Part shown: in pieces, positions 13,810 to 26,670 of the stretch
Position numbering within the stretch: the stretch's first letter is position 1
How the letters are laid out: every line of letters starts with the position of its first letter
Assembly (NCBI GenBank): GCA_004154925.1
Contig: QJNS01000004.1
Coordinates: forward strand, 496,001-560,000
DNA: 64,000 nt
Source: Monosporascus cannonballus
Lineage: Eukaryota; Ascomycota; Sordariomycetes; Xylariales
Direction: 5' to 3'
The notes under the pieces: generated by a model
Told to the model about the DNA's origin: nothing
Database searches by the model: none
Seen by the model: only the letters and a program-made list of their open reading frames with translations
Position numbers and translations under genes: made by a program

Positions 13810-14656
13810 TATTACTATTATTTAGTATTTCACAATCGTTATAATATTTATTTAAGTTTTAAACTATAGTATTTATTTTAATTCATATTCTAAATTTAAG
13901 CTATTAATCCTTTTTTGACTTAAGATACATTCTATATAATTTGTCGTTTATATTTCTATATTAAAAATAATTTAAGAATGACTTCACGACTTAACAATAC
14001 GTTAAATCTAATTAAGATGTTTTACAGCTAGAATTCTAGCCGACCGTTTCCAATACGGCTAATGCGGCGAGCGATAACGGCCCAAATCCTAAATTTAATC
14101 CTAGATCGTTTTGATCGAAAAAAAAATCCGCCATAGCATCTCTTTTTGCAACAAACTACGGTTATTAGGCCTTTATCCACCGCCGTTTATTTTTTAGCCA
14201 TTTTTTTCTTTCTTAATCAATTTAATTTTTTTAATATTTTAAAAGCCTTTTTTTACAATGTTTCATTTTAATAAAAAAGCCCTTATATTAATTTATTATT
14301 TCTTTTCATTTTATCTTAATAATTCTCTAATCCATTATTAGAGAAACTCTATTTTACGTTGTTCTTTTTATAACTTATTATGTGTTTTTAAATATTCGCA
14401 CTGAGGTTTATATTTTATATAACCTAAAACCCATCGCGATAACGAATATTAACGTTATAACCTGAAATAACGAGTATGAAAAAATAATCTAATTCTTTAA
14501 AACGAATAGAATTCGAATAAGAAATAACTTAAATCTCAAATTCTTTAATAAAGTCCACATACTTATTACGAAATTCACATTAATTTAAACAAACGTTTCT
14601 TTTCCTTTTTTTCGAAAACGAACTATGATATTAAATTTAATTAGAAACGTTAAAAG

Positions 14657-14674
14657 GGCCTTTTAGAAAAGGCC
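14657..14674. repeat. Short perfect inverted repeat
   Basis: GGCCTTTT and AAAAGGCC flank a two-base centre (AG). The eight-base arms are G/C-rich for this region and stand out locally. No gene ends here, so I do not call it a terminator. Confidence 0.6.
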
Positions 14675-15111
14675 GTTTATTGTTTTTGTTTTTTTCGCTA
14701 AACTCCTTTGAAAAAAAACCTAACATTACAAAAATAAAGATTGACGCTTTTAAAAAACTCTCTTTAAAGTTTAACTATAATTCGTACCGGCTAAATTTCG
14801 ATTAAATGATTTTAATACTTTTAAGTAACTTCAATATATTAAATAATCTAACGAAGGTATTGTACTTTATAAAAGTCTATAATATACAAATTTAAAAAAG
14901 AAAATATATATTAAATTAAGTTCTTTATATAAATAATTATCGCCTTAATTTCGCTCTTTGATTATTGATTTAAATATTTAATTAAAAAAACCTTTTTTTT
15001 AAATTAAAAAAACAGTCAGAATTTCTTTTAATGAATATTCATTAAATATTCCTGGCCTTATTAATAACTTCAAATTTAAACTCTTTTCGGATACTGCTTA
15101 AAAAACTAAAT

Positions 15112-15452
15112 TGGGATAGGGGGAGAATTGGTATTAATTAGTGCGGATAATCATTTCACACCACAATGCGGAATGGGATTATGGAAATTAAAAACTTAAT
15201 CCGATTATATTGCTGGTATTTAACCTTGATAATTAAAAATAACAGAAAATATGCTAAGTAATAATGAGAGCTAATAATGCCTGAGAGATGAACCCATGGC
15301 GAAAAAGAACTTTTTAATATATATGCGAAACCCGGGTTTTTTAATTAGCCGAACCTGTTCATAAGTATAATACCCCGCCTTTTTTAAAATTTCTTTTACG
15401 ATGAAAAACGTCTTCTTTCAATTGTAAGAAATAACGATAATTTAACGTTATA
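15112..15452 (-). repeat. 3' LTR of element Y
   Basis: A direct repeat of 26,671-27,003. The best block is CGAAAAAGAACTYTTTAATA, followed by a run of matching bases to the ATAATACCCCG motif (15,299-15,376 against 26,862-26,942). It is less RIP-mutated than its partner. The ends are estimated from where similarity stops; on the plus strand the left end begins TGGGAT. Confidence 0.75.
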
Positions 15453-18400
15453 TGAAGCATATTATATTTATGTCCTTATTAATTAATCGTTTTTTCTTTT
15501 ACGTAATATATTCTTTAATATTTTTAATTTACCATTCCGATTTCGGTTTTTAACTAATTTTTCGCGTTAAAAAACTTTTCCCCCGTTTTTCTGTATTATA
15601 TTTTCCGATTATTAATTGTTAATCGTTTTTTTATTTCTTTCCAGCCTGGTTATCCTTGAACAAAGTAAGCTTTTGGTCGTTTCCTAATAGTTTGATATAT
15701 ATCTCCTATTTATTAATTCGAGGTTTTATAAGTTCCTGCTAATATGGCTTGGGTATACTAATTATTAATTAGCGGACGAGATATATATTTTGTTTTCATA
15801 TTATTATGTAATTTGCACGTTAATTTGGGGCCGTTTCGGGGTTAACGAAATATGCGATTATCCTAATCAGAAAATAAAGAAAAATCCGGAAAGTTTTCAG
15901 AAATAGATGACGGACGTTTGCAAGGTCAAAATCCTCTAAGTACGTTTTTGTCCTGATATTTGTTATGTAAACCAAGGTACACCTTAATATTCTTTTTTAT
16001 ATTTTGGACCAGTTATTATTTTTTGTTTAAAATAGGCTTTTGTATTCCATATAAACCAGGTTCCCGTATAATAATAAACAATAAATAAGCCATTTCAATA
16101 TTATATATTTAATTAAGATATTATTTAGGAATTCTGGTTTTGCTAATACGTATAAATAGATTATCGAAATTAGTTTGTTCTTATTTTTATCGGGAAAGTC
16201 TTAGAATTTTTTTAATTCGATCGTTTAAAAGGTTACTGTCGAATATTATGAAACTACGCTTTAATCGGATATGTAAAAGATTAACCTAATACCTATATCC
16301 TTTAGTTGTATTGATATAAATAATATCGTAGATTATTGTCTAAACGTAATTAAGATCTAAATTGCGGATAATAATTTTTATTTTTTTATTTAATGGCATA
16401 TAATATCTTTAGGTAATAAACCGACTGGCCTCGGAAATGCATATTAGATTATTTTTGATAGCCCCGTGCGAAAACGCGGTTGTTGATAAAATGATATTTT
16501 CTGATCGAAGGCATTTTTCGTCAGCAATAAACGTCATGGTTTTCCAGACTATTATAACCATAGTATTATACTATAAGTCCGGATTATTTTAGAAATATGG
16601 TAATATTTTAAAACGGTTTTAAGGGCGATTTTTTCCTTAATTATATGAGGCAATAGGTATTATTCGATCAAAATTAATTTTTCGACTAGGACGGAATATG
16701 CGAACATAACAAAAAGTGTTACCGTATAGCTTTTTCAAAATTTCTTCAAATTTTAACGTATTTAAAATCTTGATATTCGTAACCTTACTTAATTTACTAA
16801 ACCTAGATTAATTTATTTTTTTAAAGTTTAGCTTAAGATTAATTCGAACCAGTTTATTGGACTGCTTTTTCGACGACGTCGATATTATTATATATATAAT
16901 GGGGTCTGGGTATATAATAAATAGGAAATCGTAATATAGGGAAATAAGTATGGGATATGGTTAATAATTTATGAAATTAATATTACATTAAAAGGTGTTT
17001 AATAATAACAATAAGAGATAATAACAATTAATCGATAATATGCTTGCTGGTCCTAATTATTTTTCTAAAGAAATTTCTAGTGCGCTTAGGAAATTCCAGG
17101 AAGTTTTTATCTGATATTGAATTGGGGATAGGGCTAACCTAGGTGTATGGGATACAGAACATCTTGATCAGGGCTTGGGAGTGGGAATTGTCTGGCGTCC
17201 GCTTGCTATTAAAAGTTAACAGGTCAGCATTATATAGACCGCCGCCGACCCAGTTGGAAATGGTAGAACCTTCGACAACAAACATCGTCGATGCCTAACA
17301 GCTAGCTATCACCTTGCAGCCTAGCAACCTAACACCAACCCCACTTCAATATTATTAAGGAAGGTACCGTACGTTATTATCGTCTTTAATTAATTATTTG
17401 CAAACGTTATTATTTTTGTAATTTTTTAGGTTTTAACTTTTATTATCCTTTATTTTTTATTCATAATATTTATTACTTATTTACGTATATCGGTATTTGT
17501 ATATGCATATATCCTTCTTTTTATTTAATACGTTTAATCGATTTATAATGGGCATTCTTAACCCGTTAAAACTTTCAAAGCGTTAAGGTTTTCGTGTTAA
17601 TACGGATATTAAGAAACAGGTTAAATAAATAAATTATTCGTTAATTCAGAATAATATTTCCAATATTATTAGGAACGGTTAAATGCGATATAATTAAAAT
17701 TTCCAAGATTTTGATCGTTTTTCGGCATATCGTTATTGCGTTTTCGAAGCCTTAAAATATCTTATATTCGATAAACTTTTTATTCGTAAGGTAAATAAGC
17801 TTTTAGCTCTTAAGCTTTAACGTAACAGTAAGCTTCTAATTAATCTTTCTAATATTCGTAAAAGCTAAAATCCTATATATCGTTAGGCTCCCATATCCGA
17901 ATTGCATTGTTTTAAGTATCGATTCTGCAGTATTATTAAACGTGATGATTACCTTTTTCCTGAAATTCCAGTTATGGATAATCCATTTTTTCCCAGACCT
18001 TATTAGCCTTAGCAGAAAGTACAGCAATTTATCGAAGGTAATCTAGCAGTTTCTCTAATTTTAGGTACCGTTAAGCAGTATTCGGGAAGTTACCGATTAA
18101 TAAACGTTAATACTTAATGTTAATATTAAATAATTTTCTTTATTTTTAACGTTATTAATTCCTTCCAGTCCAAACATCACTAATCGACTCCCTGGTTTAT
18201 TTACCAGTGTTGGCACATCAAATTTTCACCAATATCTTTTTTCCATATTCCAGTATATGATTGATATTTGGAATAATAACGCGGTTACTATTTATGTTAC
18301 TTCCAAGCATTTCAAGGTAAGCTATTTTTCTTATCGTATCCTGTTTTGCTCTGATTAATAACAAATGCTTAAAGCGATATCTATTTCGTTTACTTCTAAT

Positions 18401-19339
18401 TCTATTACAGGTTAGTTCTTAAAATGGCGAATTATTGGTATCAATTTCTGCGAAGATATTAACGCCCAATCGCCGATTACCAAAATATTATTTTCCAAAA
18501 GTAAACCTAGGATAAAAGGCATATTTGTCAAAATTACGCCCAACGGTTTTTTAGGTTAATTTATAATATATTTTTTTGCAAAGGCTTTTGATACGTAAAT
18601 AGGTTATTTATTCAAAGTTTTAAAATACTTAATTTCCTACTTTGCGAATTTTATAAAAAACGTTATTACGTTTTTAAATTGGATGGAAATGGCAAAATTG
18701 TTTTATTTTTTAAATATATATCATTTTTTAATTTTGTGAAGAATTGTTATAGAAATTATATCAGGTTAATCGATAAATATAATTATATATTTAGGGATAA
18801 TTAAATTAAGAATTTCGGAATACATTTTGAAAAAACACCGTAAATTAAATTAAATATTTATAAATCAATTTATAACGTTCTCTACGAATTTAATTAAAAT
18901 GTTTTAACGTTTACTTAAAGGAAAAAATACCAAATTTTGTTATATAACTAAAATTCCCAATATTTCGAAAAAGTCGAGTAAATTATTACCTTGATATTTT
19001 AACGGTTTTAAAAAGTTGGTAAAAATATAAATCGGTATACTTTCTTATATATTAATATTTTATAAATAATTATAATAATATCCTCTTCTTAGCTAAGTAC
19101 TTAATGTCGTGTATATTATTGTTATTTGTAATTACCTAATTTTCGAATCTTATATTTAGTATTTAAATTTTAATATTTTTCTTAATACGTTTTATAATCT
19201 TAAGTTATTAGATTTCCGATAATTCGCTATTTATGGCGTTTAACGTTTTATTTGTAATATCATATATCTCATCGAGTTCGTTAAATAATGGTTTTATTTA
19301 ATTACTTTTTATAAATTTTTTAGTATTTAATATTATGTA
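15453..19339 (-). other. Long 3' region of element Y between integrase and 3' LTR, function unknown
   Basis: Nearly 4 kb separates the integrase relic from the 3' LTR, where most gypsy elements have a few hundred bases. Most of it is shared with copy X, so it belonged to the element before it was copied. Frames are broken on both strands. The longest opening (17,836-18,027, minus, 63 codons) is not recognisable. On the plus strand 18,160-18,560 is GC-richer and has an intron-like GTAAGC...TTACAG interval at 18,317-18,410. It could hold an extra (possibly antisense) gene, as in some large LTR elements, or an old nested insertion. I cannot assign a product. Confidence 0.5.
17040..17345. other. 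Island of near-normal base composition inside element Y
   Basis: Roughly 300 bases with a mixed composition (for example CTAGGTGTATGGGATACAG and GACCGCCGCCGACCCAGTTG), including many CA/TG dinucleotides that RIP normally destroys. The flanks on both sides are RIP-mutated. The first 80 bases still align with copy X near 11,450-11,530; the remainder has no visible counterpart in X. There is no open frame of useful length. It may be a short unique insert, a young solo LTR, or a stretch too short or too diverged to be recognised by RIP. Confidence 0.55.
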
Positions 19340-20280
19340 TACTTTTAATAAATTATTTTATATATTATTAAAAAAAAAAATCCGTAATAATATTTTTTTA
19401 ATTCCTTTCAAATAATAAATACCTTATTTAGTTAGATTATTCATTAAATTTGGTTTTATTTCTGGGTATTATAATTTTATTTTTCTTGATATAATAATAT
19501 ACTGTAATATATTATAAAGAAAAATTACATTATTAACTATTAAACGTTAAATTCCTATTTTATTTTAGTTTTTTTAATTGATAAATTAAAAAGGTTTTCG
19601 GTATTACGTAATAATTATTTTAATTATTTTTATAACATTATTGGTTTTATATTTTAATAACTTAATTGGTCATGTAATTAAAAAATCTTTTAATATATTA
19701 AGATCTTATATTATAGTTCTTTATATTGGTATTATAATTTCGGTCGGTTGAAGTGGTTTTTGGCCGTACAATAACTTATAAATGTTAAAACCGTAATTGT
19801 TTAGAATGGTATTATTTGCAAATATTATTCTAAGCAGAAATTTAACGTATTTTTTGCCCGTATTATTTATCGTTTTTATTAATTTTTTAACGCTCGATAT
19901 ATTTTTTTTTTCGGTTAATCCTTATTGCTAAATAACATACTTAATTTTAACCCCTTATTTAATCTCAAATATGTCAGAGATTTTAATAATCTTTCCTTTA
20001 TTTTTCATATTTTTATTTATTTTAATTTTAACCAGAATTTAGTATTAATAAAACATATATTTGTTTAGATATTTCTTGATTATTATAAAAATAATTATAC
20101 GTAAAGTTTTAATTTCGAAATATCCGGATAATTCGTACCAGATTTCGATAATCGGTTTATTCCCGTTATTATTTACCATAAATTAAACGTTCCTAACTTC
20201 ATTAATTTCAATATTCAAGGGATTGAAAAAATTCTAATTTTTTAAAAACGTTATTTAGTAGTTTTTTGGCATAAAACGTA
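19340..20280 (-). pseudogene. Integrase relic (C-terminal half) of element Y
   Basis: Translated from the minus strand, 19,700-19,850 keeps the diagnostic end of a gypsy integrase: a FANNTILNNYGF segment followed by the YKLLYGQKPLQP box (family form Y-[ED]-LLYG-x-P-LP) and the IPI-x-RT-I strand, then a long stretch of Lys/Asn-rich sequence with stops at former Gln and Trp codons. Upstream, near 20,150, a VNNNGNK segment corresponds to the second catalytic region (family form V-x-DNG), with Asp replaced by Asn as expected from RIP. Integrase joins the cDNA into the host chromosome. The gene is interrupted many times and inactive. The assignment rests on the order and spacing of several family boxes. 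Confidence 0.75.
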
Positions 20281-20879
20281 AATTGAAATTCATTACTGTA
20301 TATATCTATATATATTATGCTAATAATATAATGTAATTATATATCAATATATCGTATTTTGTTTTTTATAACTCTAAATTTCGTAATATTATTTAATTAT
20401 TATTAGGCGTTTGTATTTATTATCGATAATTTTAGGATTGCTTTATTATTTGTTTATTTTACGCCATAAAATACTATTTTGAATATAATATTTTACAGTT
20501 TTACTTTTAAAAGTTATTTAATTTTTGTGGTTATATTCGCTAATGAATTTCAAAGTTTTAATATCGTTAAACCTTTTACGTATTTTTGCAATTGTGTAAA
20601 CTAAAATTTAAGAAAGGAATATTTTTTATTTAGATCATGCCATTGTTAAAAGGTAGCTGAATAACGTTTAATCAAATGATAATAAAAATATTAATTTTCC
20701 TTTTTTATGAATTATATAACTTATTAAAAAGCTTAGTTAATCTTTCCGATAATGCATTAATGGCTGTATTTTTTTAATAGTAACATATTTATTTTCGAAA
20801 ATAAAAACCATAATTTATATAGTTTTACAAATTAATCAGGTATTAGATAACGAAATTGTAATGTTATTAATTTATATTA

Positions 20880-21300
20880 TTAATACTTTAACTTTAATTT
20901 TTAATATATAACGAATTCTATAATTACAATTTTAAAATCGCTTTAAGGTTTTGAAAATAATTTTATATTCCAGTTTAATAATATTATAACTTAATTCGGC
21001 TTTTTTCCAGGTATTATTTTTATAAGGCGTCGGGTATTTTACGTTATTAATGACTTCGCTTAACGTTCTTCTGAAATTTCGCCTCTACCAATCCGTTTTC
21101 ATAATAAACTTTCTTCCTTTACGGCTATAATTAATAATAATTAATATTTGATTTATTACAAGTTTTTTTTTAAATATTACCATAATATGTTCCTCATTAA
21201 GGCCTTAAATAAAGAGCTTATTTTTACGGAATAAATAAATAAAGGATTTCGATATAATAATATAATATACAACAAATATCCAAGAATAAATAATAATCCT
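20880..21300 (-). pseudogene. RNase H domain relic of element Y
   Basis: Read on the minus strand, the connection to RNase H is well preserved: a FIYLFRKNKLF box with the following NEEHIMVIFKKKL helix, an IINYS strand, a KTDW segment in the place of the family's VDAS catalytic strand, and then TPYKNNTWKKAELSYN in place of the usual R-Y-E-S-x-W-N-x-AE-x-x-Y-D. RNase H removes the RNA strand during cDNA synthesis. The relative order with RT (right) and integrase (left) is that of Ty3/gypsy pol. Stops and Trp/Gln losses show it is dead. Confidence 0.78.
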
Positions 21301-22050
21301 TAAAGAGGTTTTAATTTCCGACACGTTTTTATAAAGACGAATTGCCAGAATTTCTTTTCTTTTAGTTATATTAAGTTAAAGATTATTAGTACCGTAAAGA
21401 TATTGAATTATAACCGTAAATCAGTATTATTATTAGCATTTCTATATATTAATCGTTATTTTCGTCAACTTATGATTAAAAAAGGTTTTATTTATATTAA
21501 TAATATTTTTCAAAACGAACAGTCGAATCTTCAGAGAAAACCTAACATCATCGTATCGTATTTTGAATTTCTTAATATTAACTTTATCTATAAATAACCG
21601 CGTAATTTCGAGTGTTAAATTATAAATACTCTTTCTTACTATTTAATAAAAATAAGTTATAAACCTTATAAACCATATAAAAATAATAATATATCGAAAT
21701 AATTTTAATCATGTTACGAACGTTATTATATTGCTATTAATAAGAATTATAATAATATAATTATTTCTAAAAAGAAATTTATAAAGGAAACCAAAAAATA
21801 CGATAAAATTTATAAAAGATTTATCGTAATTTTTCGGCATAAATACATTGCATAAAATAATAACCTGTAATTTTATCGCAAAGTTAATTAATTTTAAACC
21901 GTTATTGTTTTTACAAAACGTTAAATATTTCGATATGTACTATATAATTATTTAAATATTTTTTGTCGATATTATTTATATTATATCGATTCATTTATCC
22001 TTCATATTAAATAATATCCTAATATCTTTAACGTATTATGCTTTATATAG
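21301..22050 (-). pseudogene. Reverse transcriptase relic of element Y
   Basis: The minus-strand translation follows the core of a fungal gypsy RT almost without a gap: an NSNIITFVT segment (family S-R-D-x-T-A-F-x-T), LFRY with three following strands where the family has L-x-R-x-x-S-L-P-x-G-F-T-N-S-P-A-x-F, then FIDK at 21,583-21,594 where the catalytic pair FIDD should be, then KIRYDD and a RLFVLKNI helix. The second catalytic Asp is Lys. The plus-strand opening at 21,403-21,597 is a shadow of this gene. Identity as Ty3/gypsy RT is strong from the length of the colinear match; the exact clade name is not claimed. Confidence 0.8.
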
Positions 22051-25000
22051 TATAATTCTAATTTTTTGTAAAAATATGCGATAATCTCTTGAATTTGGCC
22101 ATAATTCTATTACTTTTATCCTAGGACAGTTTTTTTCCGCAATAGCATTTTCTTAAAAAAGACATTTCTTATATAGGTAAACTTATTGCTAATCTGATTA
22201 AACAAAACCTTAATTCTTTTTTTAATTAATCGAATTTTTCAAAATACTAAAATAAACCTCGGAACTAATGCCGTTAATAATTGTTCAAATTCGTTAAAAA
22301 CATATCTTTATTTTTTAATTATTTATATACCTTTTTCACAATTCTCAAATTGTTAATTTAGGTCCTGTAATAATATCGATTTATTAAGTAGTATATTATC
22401 GACAAAATCATTTTTATTTAAACGTATATATAATATTAATTTAAATTAGGTTTTTTCCTAATATTATTACATTTCCTTTCATATAAAATTCTATATAACG
22501 TATATATCATCTTTGCGTTATTGAATTATCCTAAAATCTTATTTCTAAAATTTCATTTATTTTTTAAAATTCTTTAAATCTTTTTATAATCCTAAAAAGG
22601 ATATTACCTTAATCGAAAATATGTAAAAGCTTATAAATGATTTATGTATTCTTTCGTTATTAAGTTTATTAGCTATAACTTTTTGAATTAATCATTTATA
22701 TACATATTACGGTTATTTATTTTGTTAATATTAAAAAAATAATAATTTTCGTTAAACCGAATTCCAAAATTCCTTTTATCATTTTTGGGTACATATTTAA
22801 TATTATTTTTGATTTCGTTACAAAATTAAGTTTTAATATTAAAAATTGTATTACGCGATGATTGTCGATAACTCAAAGGAAATAAAAATAATCAACTACT
22901 TAACTAATTAACCAAATAGGTATTTCGATTATGGTTTTGAACTCGGTCCTTTTTTGGAAATTAAATTTCATAAAAACTCTTATTTATTGTATTGCCAGCC
23001 TATATTTTTTAACATATAAGAAAATTATATTATTCGATTTGGTTCCAGTATCGATAGTATTATTAATTAAGTTTTTTTTTCCAAAACTAATATTAATGAT
23101 ACATCGGAGTAACGAAATAATATATTTGATTGGATTATAATGTTATATGGACAAGATATTATTTTGTTTAGTTTTTCAGGTTTGTATCTAATATATATAA
23201 TGAAGATTTGAAACGTTTGTTACCGTTTAATAAATATAAAGCCGCGGATTTTTACCTTTAATATTTTAATCGTTTTTTCTATTTTTATAATTTAATACTT
23301 TTAAAGTTTTTACGTTTATAAATTTTTAAACGTTTTATTCAATTTCGGATAAACCTTGATTAATTTTAACGAGATAATTTCGAATTTTCCTTTCGTATTT
23401 TCGTCAATTTGGGTTTTTTAATATTTTATTAAATATTTTTAAATTAATTTACCTTAATTAAAAAAACAGTCCATTTATATTGTTATTTCGATATTTTGAA
23501 ATAAACATTTATTTTATATAAATTTATTATTATCGACTTTACTTTTTTAATAAATTTGTTTATATTTTTTATTAAACTTTTTAGCTAACATAATATTATT
23601 GAATATAAAGGGCTAATTATCCGTATTAATCCTTAATACGCGGATTTTTTTAAGATGTTAATTATTTTTATTTTTAATAAAATCGTGTTGAAGTGAATTA
23701 ATCAAAAATATTTCTTTTTAAAATAGCTTATCGTTGTTTATAATACAACAAGATATATTAATTTTAGTAATACGCGTTTAATTAAAAATGAGCTTCGGTT
23801 AATTAAGTTTTAGGATTATTGTGAAATAAAGTACGTTCGGGGTATTAGGAGGAATTAAATTTTAATTCATATTAAATTTGAATTTTTTTATTTTTTAAAA
23901 ACTTTTTATTGGTAATTATAATATTCTATTTTTATTTTTAAAATAATTAAAAAAACTAAGTGAATCATATATTTGTTTTAAAAACCTTTTTTCAAATAAA
24001 AAGTTTCTTATTATTTCCTTAATTTCAAAATATTATTTCGAATTATATTATACTTAAATTATATCGATTAAATTTTAACCCAAAACAATCATATATTAAT
24101 TATTATGGCACGAAATTAAACGAATTTCTTTTATATTATATATCTTTATATATATATTATATATCTCTATATATTTTAATATTTATTAGTGTTCCTTTTT
24201 AAATTATTAAATTGTTTTTTAAACCATTCATAATTATTTCGATAATTACCATATTTACGAGAAAGCTTTATTTTGATTAAATCGCCTAATTAAATACTTA
24301 TTAAGTTAATTAATAAATTAATAATATTATATTATGCTTAAGGCGGTTTTTGGCCCCAAGATACGCAATGCTATAATAATTGGGCAGTTTTACAATTGCT
24401 TATTTTTTTAAAAAAATGTTGAAATTTTAAATTTATTATATTGATGTAATTTTTAATTTTTATAAAATATTAATAATTTCCGATATTTAATTATATTTTG
24501 ATGATAACATAGTTTAAACTGAAAAGTATTTTATCGAAAAAGTTTAAAACTTAATTATCATAATTTTTGGGTTTAATTAAAATTGAATCGAATTATAGTT
24601 AATAATTATTTTTACCTTTTATATTTAATTAATCCAGCTTTATTAAAAATTTCATATTAGATGAATATTGTTGTAGTATAATAAGGCGTTGTATATAAAT
24701 ATTCGAATTTTATAAATAAGCTATTAAAAACCTTTTCGAAATAATTAATTAAATTTTCTTTCAATAAATTTCGCTATATTCGTTTTTATTTGGAATTTTA
24801 TTTCTTAACTTGATTTCTTCAATGATATTATAAATCTTAATAACATATTCTAAGTAATGTTTATAAATTTAATTAAATAAATTTCGTTAAACTTATTTTG
24901 GCAATATTTTTAATTAAATTTTAATGATCTGTATTTGCTTTAAGGTATAGTGTTTAAAAATTTTCCAAATGATTTTAACCATTTTATGTTAAATAATAAT

Positions 25001-26670
25001 ACCTTTCAGAATAATTTTAATTTAACCTTTCATAAAAAGGTTATTTTTTAAAAAAAGTAACTTATTAATTATTTTCGCTGTTATAAGATTTTATATCCGA
25101 TATAGCTTTCCAATTTTCTTAAGTTAATCGGTAACTGTAATACTAGAACAATAAAGGTTTAAAAATGCGGATATATCAGGCAATATTACAAAAAGAATAA
25201 GTTTGTCCATAATATTTTTCGGGAATCCGTATTCCTATTAATTAGAGGATTTTAAAGCTATAATGTTAAAGGTTAATATCATATATTTCCTAAAAGCTTA
25301 TAAAAATATTTAAATCAATTTAATCTCTTGTTCTTTAAATATTTTAGTAATAATTTCCGGTATTTCTTTTACCTGTTTTTTAGTTGTTTTTATGGCCGGC
25401 TGTAGAGAGCTAGGATGATTACTTAAATATAATACATTATTAACTTTACATTCGTATTTAAATATAAATATTAGGTTATAATTAATAATATTCGATAATA
25501 AATTTGGATTTTTTTCAATAAACAGCAATTTCGGAACGGATAATAAGTTTTATTATATTATAATTTTTAATATTTCTACAGCACTTTAATAAAGTAGCTA
25601 AATTTTAATAACGTTTATTAATCAAAAAATAATATTTTAAGATCAACATATTTTGCTGATTTAGAAATATTATTCAAATACGTCAATATGACACAATTGA
25701 AATTGTTTAAAAATTTTATACATATTTTTCAAACGTTTTGCAAATATAACAAAAATATTATCCTTTTTTTATTAACGTAAACTCGTTTTTTTAATCGGCA
25801 TATTATTAAGTAAATATTAAGCCTAATCGTTTTTAATATTGCGATTAATACTTGTATCATTAATTTTACCGCCAAAATAATTTTCCTAATTAATATTTAT
25901 ACATCTCCAAAAGTGTTTCCGAATAAAACTTATTTAATATATTAATTTATTAAGCCGCAAATATTGCAAAATATTTTATTTAACAACATTATCTTATTTT
26001 TCTAAATATAATAAAAAGTATTCATTCTTTTCGAATTTTATTTCGTAAACCAAATTAAAATCTATAACCTTTTATTCTTTTACCTATATTAATCAATGTT
26101 TTTATATTAACATTTACATCGGCTTTATTACAAGTTTTTATTAATGTAATATTTATATATATATAGTATTAATTATATATTATTATTTCTATAACCTTAA
26201 TCAGTCGACTATTATAATTAATTTTAAATAATTTATTTTTATAATTTAATTTCCCAATTTTCAAACTTTATAATTATTAAATGAAATTCTATAAAAAATA
26301 CGTCATATCTTAAATTATATCTTTAATTTAAAATATAAGTAATTAGTATAATTCTTTAAGCCTATATAATTTTAAGTATTTAATTTTCCATAATTAATTT
26401 ATTAAACGTTTAACTTAAATTCAAATTTCCTAAATTCTGAATCCTTATATATTTCGTTTTATTAATAATATCTTAAATTTATTTAATTATTATTTGTTAT
26501 TTGTACCGTCGTAATTTGGTAAGGCATAATATATATTTTTATATTTCTATAACCGTAAATATTATATTCCGTGTTTTTAATTAAACACTTTTCTTTTAAT
26601 ATTTAATTCGCAATATTAAAAAATATTTCGGCAATTAATTAAAGCCAAATTTTTTCTTTAGCAGCCAAGT
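22051..26670 (-). other. Presumed gag, protease and pol N-terminal region of element Y, unreadable
   Basis: By position, between RT and the 5' LTR on the minus strand, this should hold the RT N-terminus, protease and gag. I could not find a protease DSGA-like box or an undamaged zinc knuckle. A weak candidate knuckle lies near 24,345-24,400. A 72-codon minus-strand opening (25,310-25,528) ends in a Lys/Glu-rich segment and could be a surviving piece of the polyprotein, but has no diagnostic motif. The plus-strand opening at 22,931-23,140 is probably chance. Stated from context only. Confidence 0.4.

Larger units (their letters stand above)
13051..15111. other. Unassigned segment between the X fragment and element Y
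   Basis: The X-Y similarity ends at its left edge and the Y LTR begins at its right edge. The left half is AT-rich. A GC-richer patch at 14,030-14,200 is CG-rich, as expected of RIP-mutated rather than unique DNA, but matches nothing else in the window that I can see. No frame longer than a few dozen codons is open. It may be the original insertion target of Y or another unrecognised transposon. Confidence 0.4.

Noticed and set aside
25310..25528. 72-codon minus-strand opening as a host gene
   Set aside because: No recognisable motif and inside the expected gag/pol region of Y. It could be a polyprotein scrap; not enough for a call.
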